DNA from: Golubevia sp. BC0850
Lineage: Eukaryota > Basidiomycota > Exobasidiomycetes > Golubeviales > Golubeviaceae
Length of the DNA: 64,000 bases
Assembly (NCBI GenBank): GCA_012976225.1
Contig: JAAVVG010000003.1
Location: 682,001-746,000 of the forward strand
Reading direction: 5' to 3'
Part shown: piece by piece, positions 59,106 through 64,000 of the stretch
Layout of the letters: every line of letters begins with the position of its first letter
Numbering within the stretch: position 1 is the stretch's first letter
Program-made: the position numbers and the translations under genes
Notes under the pieces: model-generated
The model's database searches: none
Seen by the model: the letters and a program-made list of their open reading frames with translations, nothing else
Told to the model about the DNA's origin: nothing

Positions 59106-60062
59106 ATCGAAAGCAGGAGGTAGAATAGAGGACGTCAATAGTCACTAGAGAAGAAAGCTACTGGTTGGATCATCTTTTCTTTGAGGTGAATCAAAGCAAC
59201 CTCTGACAGGGGGCGACATACTGCGAAGAGGTTTGAGTCAGCCAGTACTAAAATGCTTAACGTGAGAGTGAGCTGATTTTCGAAGAATCCAAAGTAGAAG
59301 ACGCTCACGAGTTGGTAATATCAAAATCGGAATCAGTTGTAAGAGGATTTGACGTTGAAGAGATCAATTGATTAGCCTGAAGAGCAGAGAAAGAGGATGA
59401 AGGGAAGGGTAGAGAAAGATGAAGGAAACAGGGGGTGAGAGCTAACGACACATCCCATTGACCAGGTGGCCTCCAAGCTCATCCGATTACGTCGAGATTT
59501 GTGAGTGGTATTCAGTTGTCCCATGAAAGAAAGGAACTTCGGAGCTACATACTTAAGGGAGGAGACAATCAGAGACTAACTCAGTGAAAGACTTGAAGGG
59601 AAGAGAATCGTTAGCATTAGCGAGAGTTTGATCTTTCGAAGATGTGCGAATTTGTGATTGGTACCTACTCATGAAAATTCGACGGCAATGATCCAGGAAA
59701 TGGATGTGTCTCAAATGTCGAACCGGATCCCTCAGCTCTCTGATTGCCAGTTCCCACAGTTCACCCGACATCTCCCAGTCCTGAGAACTGATCCATCAGG
59801 TAGAACCACGCTCATCTCAAGGGGCTTTGTTTGAGAGACGAGTCTTTGGATGGAGTCGATGGACCAGGTAGGATGTGGTGACACGACCATTGAACGGCGA
59901 GAATCGAATCAGAGGAAGCGGATGGGGCGGATGGACGAATGTAGACAGAGTTCCCCTGAGATCCATTGAAGAGTGGACTTGCAAGGAGCTGAAAGATGAA
60001 AGAGATTAGAAAAGTAGGATTGGGATTGGGGGATATCAAAAGCGGAAGACGAAGAAGGAAAG
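59106..60062 (-). CDS. Possible spliced gene, unresolved
   Basis: Low-confidence locus on the minus strand. Several short coding-like pieces are separated by possible introns: SPLFNGSQGNSVYIRPSAPS near 59960, MSGELWELAIRELRDPVRHL at 59771 leading to SFTELVSDCLLP, then ANQLISSTSNPLTTDSDFD near 59370, and a last piece after a CGCAG acceptor near 59226 that can be read in two phases. Donor/acceptor pairs are plausible but the chain was not closed. No family was recognised. Confidence 0.25.
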
Positions 60063-60311
60063 GAAGGAACAGTTTTCTCTCGACCTTGGAAAGTTCTCAA
60101 TGACCTTGCCGCGAGTTTCCAGAGATCATATAAGAAACCTCTCCATTTGATCGATTCATCCCCTCGATCCCTTCGCTTTCTTCTCCTTTCTTTTCATAGC
60201 GATTCAGCAATGCACCAGATCAACCTCGAAGGAATGCCTCAAATTCAAAGAAGTACCTATTAACAATCGTAAATTTTCGTTTCCAGTTCCTTCTCCTTCT
60301 CTCCTTCATCC

Positions 60312-61742
60312 CTAAGCCCAGTTGCTAGCGACGTCGTCGAATTGGGCTTGAGTCAAAGGCTTGACAACTCCGTGTTTGAGTAAGGTTGGCATTCCAGGTG
60401 GGAATCCTAGATCTGTGTAACCGTACTCAGTGATTCCGTTGTCCACCGAGAAAGGATAGTATCCAGCAGGATTACGACCATATTGATCAAGGAAGACTGG
60501 AAGGAAAAGAGTAAGATAAGTTTGAAGCCCTGTTCTGCTTTTCAATGCGACTCGGACTCACCGTACCACGAGTCTTCCAGATTGTTTTCGAAGAAGAGAC
60601 AGGCTGGAGGAAGAGAGAAATTAACGCAAGGGTTAGAGCTTCTGTCATGTACGCGCAGCTTATCAGGTCATTTTCTCAGGCTAATCGGACACCTAAAATG
60701 TATTCAGTTCAATTCTTACTCGAACTCGAGCAAACTCACCTTCACTTTGGTCGTTGTTATCGACGAACTGATCAGAAGCTCCGATGTCTTCCCAGTCTCC
60801 GAAAATTCCATTGTTGGAAACCTGACCCCTGCATTTGTACTGAGATTCGTCTTTGAAGAATCTTACATACTGGCCATCGACTCCAGTTGGACGCATAGTT
60901 AAGTCAATGACTCCCACGGTTCCTAAGTCGATGTAAATCTGTGGGTCCGTGAAGGTCTTGAAATCGGATGTGTAGGAAGAGTAAATCTTGTCGTTGGTGG
61001 GATCACCAGAGTGAGAAGCATCAGAGTAGGTGTTAGAACTCCAATAAACCAAGAATTGACCCTTCTCTTCGTCCCACAGCGCTTCGGGCGCCCAAGCCAT
61101 TCTGAATTCTTCTGGGACTACTTCTACTAGTCTTGGCTCACTCCATTGAGTTAAAGAAGAGCCGGCAGATTCTGGCGAAGAGAGAAAGTCGGCTCGCTTC
61201 AAAGGTCAGTCAACAGATCTTACCTCGACATCGCATTCATTTCAGTTCTCGAGATCGGCTCACCCCAAATTGTCAAGCTTCTGCTCAAAAACTTCCCTCC
61301 AAATCCACCCACTGCGGTTTGGTTGAGATCCGTGGCGATAATGTAATGTTGAGATTCGTCTGGTTTGGAAATGATGAACAAATCTCTGATGGCTTTTGTT
61401 CCTACGTTTGAAGTAAGTAGTGGAGCACCTCCTTTCAGAGTGTTGTAACTTAAGGCATCGTTTCCATTACTCATATGTCCGAACTATAGGGAGAGGGAGG
61501 GGAAGAGTGGGTCATATGGGGAAAGTTTAGATGCTGAAGGGGCTTCAACTCACGACTTGTTCTCCAGCTGGGTAAGTAGCATAGACTCCTGGCGATTCGT
61601 AATTATCGTAAAAGTGCAAGAAGAGGTAACCTACTTTGGAAGAATCAGCTCTCTTGACTGGAGGTGGTAGAACAGCTGAAGTGACGACTTGAGTGAGAGA
61701 GGTTAGGGCGAAGAGGCAGAGAGACGCTTTGGAGAGAAGCAT
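60312..61742 (-). CDS. Secreted glycoside hydrolase, GH43-like
   Basis: Extracellular enzyme of the five-bladed beta-propeller GH43 type, acting on arabinan or xylan side chains by family inference. Five exons join in phase: 61742-61554, 61483-61264, 61171-60740, 60603-60562 (42 nt) and 60496-60312, 355 residues. The ATG at 61742 gives a signal peptide (MLLSKASLCLFALTSLTQVV); the upstream in-frame ATG would bury it. Recognisable pieces are YIIATDLNQTAVGGFGGKF, FRMAWAPEALWDEEKGQFLVYWSS, VIDLTMRP and a C-terminal blade with GYYPFSVDNGI. WAPEA and DLTMR fit the family's Glu and Asp sites, but I cannot assign the acid/base with certainty. A GH43 subgroup with this N-terminus (FLHFYDN) is common in plant-associated fungi. 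Confidence 0.85.
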
Positions 61743-62380
61743 GATGGGTGTGAGGGATGGGGAATTTGGTGAAGGCTTCAATCTACCCCTCCTTTTATAC
61801 GTTGGAGGGGATCGAGTAGGAGCCATCCCTGAAATGCTCCCGACACGGCGAGTGGTGGTTCCGAAAACGCTAATAAAGTGCTGATCGCGATTCCGTTCAG
61901 AGTGTGGTCCTTTCTCGTCTTGTCAACAACCTTTTTGTGGTGTTCAAAGATCCGAAACCCTGGAAAGTCTCGGTCCAATTTTAGGTTTTATCAGACCCGA
62001 AAGTTCGAAGACAGAATTGCGGGGAAGCCGAGAGGGATTTCTCGAGGTGGCGAATCCCTGCCCTCCCCTTCTCATGATCTCATTACAAGACATGCTCTCA
62101 TACTCGCCGTTCCAGTGGATCATATTCTGACTGCACACTTTAGAAGTTCCAGACGGCAAAAGAGGAGAAGTTCAGGGTAGCAGAAGGGAACTTCTCGATT
62201 CTCCTACGCCCACTGGCCCCTTCTTCACTCGGCCATTGCAGCTATAGAATCTGCTTTTGCTTTGTTGAGATTACTCATATTTCCCCCAAGATTGAGAAGT
62301 AACATTTATATTATCAGCATACAAAGGGGAAACAAGAGAAATAAACATCGAAAATAATTCCAGAATGTCTGTCGATCTAT
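61743..62380. promoter_or_regulatory. Region between QCR8 and the GH43 gene
   Basis: About 640 bp that carry the GH43 promoter and the QCR8 3' end. Nothing else recognisable. Confidence 0.4.
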
Positions 62381-63750
62381 TTATTCATCATCGTGACCAG
62401 CAGCCAAGTGACCAGCTTTGGAGTTGTAGTATGCATTTTTTGTTCTTCCCCAGGTATAGATTGCGTATCCTGAGAAGAGTTGAAGATCGGAGAGAAAAGT
62501 AGAAAGGGAAGGACGAGAGGATAGAGCATTAGTCAAAGGTCAAATGAAGTCAAAACGGTCAGAGGGGGAAAAACGGAAGAGAGAAGAGATCTTGGGACAT
62601 AAACTTGAAGAAATTGGAATTTGAGAGAGATTGAGTAGCTTGAGAAAGTTCTGGAGTGACTTGCTGAAAGAGAGCCTGATCTTGGGTTCGTTGCTCTATC
62701 TTCCATCTCGCCAATTCTGTTTCTCGTCATGAAGAAATTCTCAGGCTTACTCTCAAATCCAGGATCTATTCGCCGAAGTCTCGTCAGCCAGCCTAGGAAG
62801 CTTTCAGCACCTCTCTCTTGAGCCGTCCATCTTCCAAGAAACTCCTTCCATTTTCCAAACCCCCTCCTCTACTCTCATTTTCAATTAAGATCAGTCTAAG
62901 ATTCCCCACCAGGCCCTACAGGCAGGCTCTGCTGTTTGGCGAGTCTGTTTGAGGCTTTGCCCTTCCTCTCCCGATGACTTCCTTTCCTCATATTGGAGTT
63001 CACTTGGATCCTCCACCTCCAACCATTGGTAAGCCTTCCTCTATATCTGAGCAATCTCTCAAAACCTTTCCCCGATTCCGGGACCTCTACTCGACTGGAA
63101 TAGGAACTTCATTCCCTCTCTCCATGCTACCCGGAACCTCCTTCTCTCTGTATACTAACCAGCAGCGAAAGGGATAGCAAAGTAAGGAGCCTGCGAGATG
63201 ATACGCTTGTATCCGTAGAAGACATATCCATGAAGAGCTCCCTTCATGGCACGAACTTGGTATGGAGAGATGGCTGAAAGATTGAAGGAAGGAAGCGGTT
63301 TGCAGATTTGACGTCACGATTCAAAGAGTTGCCGTTGAAGTTGAAGTGAAGGATAGGAAGTGGAAGTAGATCGATTGTGTAGGTATGAGAGAGATTTCAT
63401 AGGAGAAGAGGAGGAGAAAGAAGAGATAAGGTGAGCAAAAGAAGGGTAGCACACACCCAGAAAAAAGACGAGACCTATCTCTCTCAAACGTACAGTATTG
63501 GGTGATACCTTTCTGTTGAGGGCCACCTAGGTGTCCCCACCAACCCATCTAGAAGGAAGAAAGAGGGAGAGAGAGAGAGAAAGTAAGAGAAAGGTTGAAT
63601 TTGAAGGTTTGACAATTAGAAGAGCTCTCCTTCCATCAGCAAGCTTAATCTTGACCTTGAGGTTTGGATGGTTAAATCGCAAGTGAATTAAATGCTCACG
63701 TATTTTTTACCAGTGGGCATACCACTTTGAGAGACTTGAGAGGGCCTCAT
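62381..63750 (-). CDS. QCR8: Ubiquinol-cytochrome c reductase subunit 8
   Basis: Small complex III subunit in the mitochondrial inner membrane, next to cytochrome b and the ubiquinone site. Four exons join in phase: 63750-63700, 63548-63494, 63273-63160 and 62469-62381, 102 residues, close to yeast Qcr8 (94). Diagnostic sequence is [22 protein letters not shown], then SPYQVRAMKGALHGYVFYGYKR, a membrane span APYFAIPFAAGYAIYTWG, and NAYYNSKAGH near the C-terminus. The first exon is short (17 codons). Intron 3 is 690 nt, by far the longest intron closed in this window; the others in the gene are 151 and 220 nt. That intron has scattered short frames but no recognisable gene. Confidence 0.95.
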
Positions 63751-64000
63751 GATTGAAATGTGTCGATTGGGTGGGAGGATCAGGAGGAAGCGACTCATCC
63801 CGCGACTCCATCACCAATACCCCTGGTTTCTCTCTTTCTTTCTGTATTACTTCTTCCTTGGCGCTTGTGCCAAGCAGAAATGGAAGATCTTCTAGAATCA
63901 CCAGGATTGCTGGACCTCTCTCTCTAGTCGCCCATAGCCAGCCCGGGTCCGAATAGCTGACAGCTGACTGCTGAACCAGCCACAGACGCATGGGTTGCAG
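63751..64000. other. Window end, no gene resolved
   Basis: 250 bp upstream of QCR8. Open frames exist on both strands here but show no known sequence. It may be the QCR8 promoter or the edge of a further gene. Confidence 0.4.

Noticed and set aside
1-64000. CRISPR arrays, prophage or retroelement remnants
   Set aside because: No spaced direct repeats, reverse transcriptase, integrase or capsid-like motifs were seen.

Overview
The window looks like nuclear DNA of a basidiomycete fungus. Genes are close together, many start head-to-head across 150-310 bp, and most carry several short introns (roughly 45-280 nt) with GTGAGT/GTAAGT-type donors. The protein set (Cdc3-type septin, U2A', Pus7, P5B ATPase, Rad2/XPG, SUN-domain protein, Qcr8) is ordinary fungal housekeeping. 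Long Ser-, RG- or acid-rich insertions and moderate GC would suit a Pucciniomycotina-type yeast or mould, but that placement is inference.

Bases 1-11,400: a near-perfect inverted repeat. Two 3.26 kb arms (about 18-3277 and 8088-11347) each carry the same complete five-exon gene of unknown function, convergently oriented. They bracket a single-copy 4.8 kb spacer with two core genes in divergent orientation: U2 snRNP A' (minus) and a Cdc3-type septin (plus).

Bases 11,500-22,000: a cytochrome P450 (minus), a Ser-rich His-run protein (plus), a PRELI/Ups mitochondrial lipid-transfer protein (minus) and a large PUS7 pseudouridine synthase with RG-rich insertions (plus). Bases 22,000-37,700: a P5B vacuolar ATPase (YPK9/ATP13A2 type) and RAD2/XPG, both minus, then a PXA/PX-like/Nexin_C membrane protein (plus) sharing a short promoter with RAD2. 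Bases 37,700-40,250: a gene-poor stretch holding one intron-containing tRNA-Ile(UAU).

Bases 40,250-54,300: a GYF-domain protein (minus), deoxyhypusine hydroxylase LIA1 (plus), a poorly resolved possible F-box/LRR-like gene beside an A35 run (minus), an intronless SUN-domain protein (minus) and a COA8-like cytochrome oxidase factor (plus). Bases 54,300-64,000, all minus: a gene joining a Sec14/CRAL-TRIO lipid-binding domain to a C-terminal MoaD/MOCS2A-type molybdopterin synthase small subunit ending in Gly-Gly, a small secreted Gly-rich protein, an unresolved spliced locus, a secreted GH43-type glycosidase, and QCR8 with one long intron.

The two strongest oddities are the Sec14-MoaD fusion and the gene-sized inverted duplication. 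No transposon, CRISPR array or viral remnant was recognised. Splice models were drawn by eye from frame and consensus sites; where every junction closed in phase this is said in the entry.
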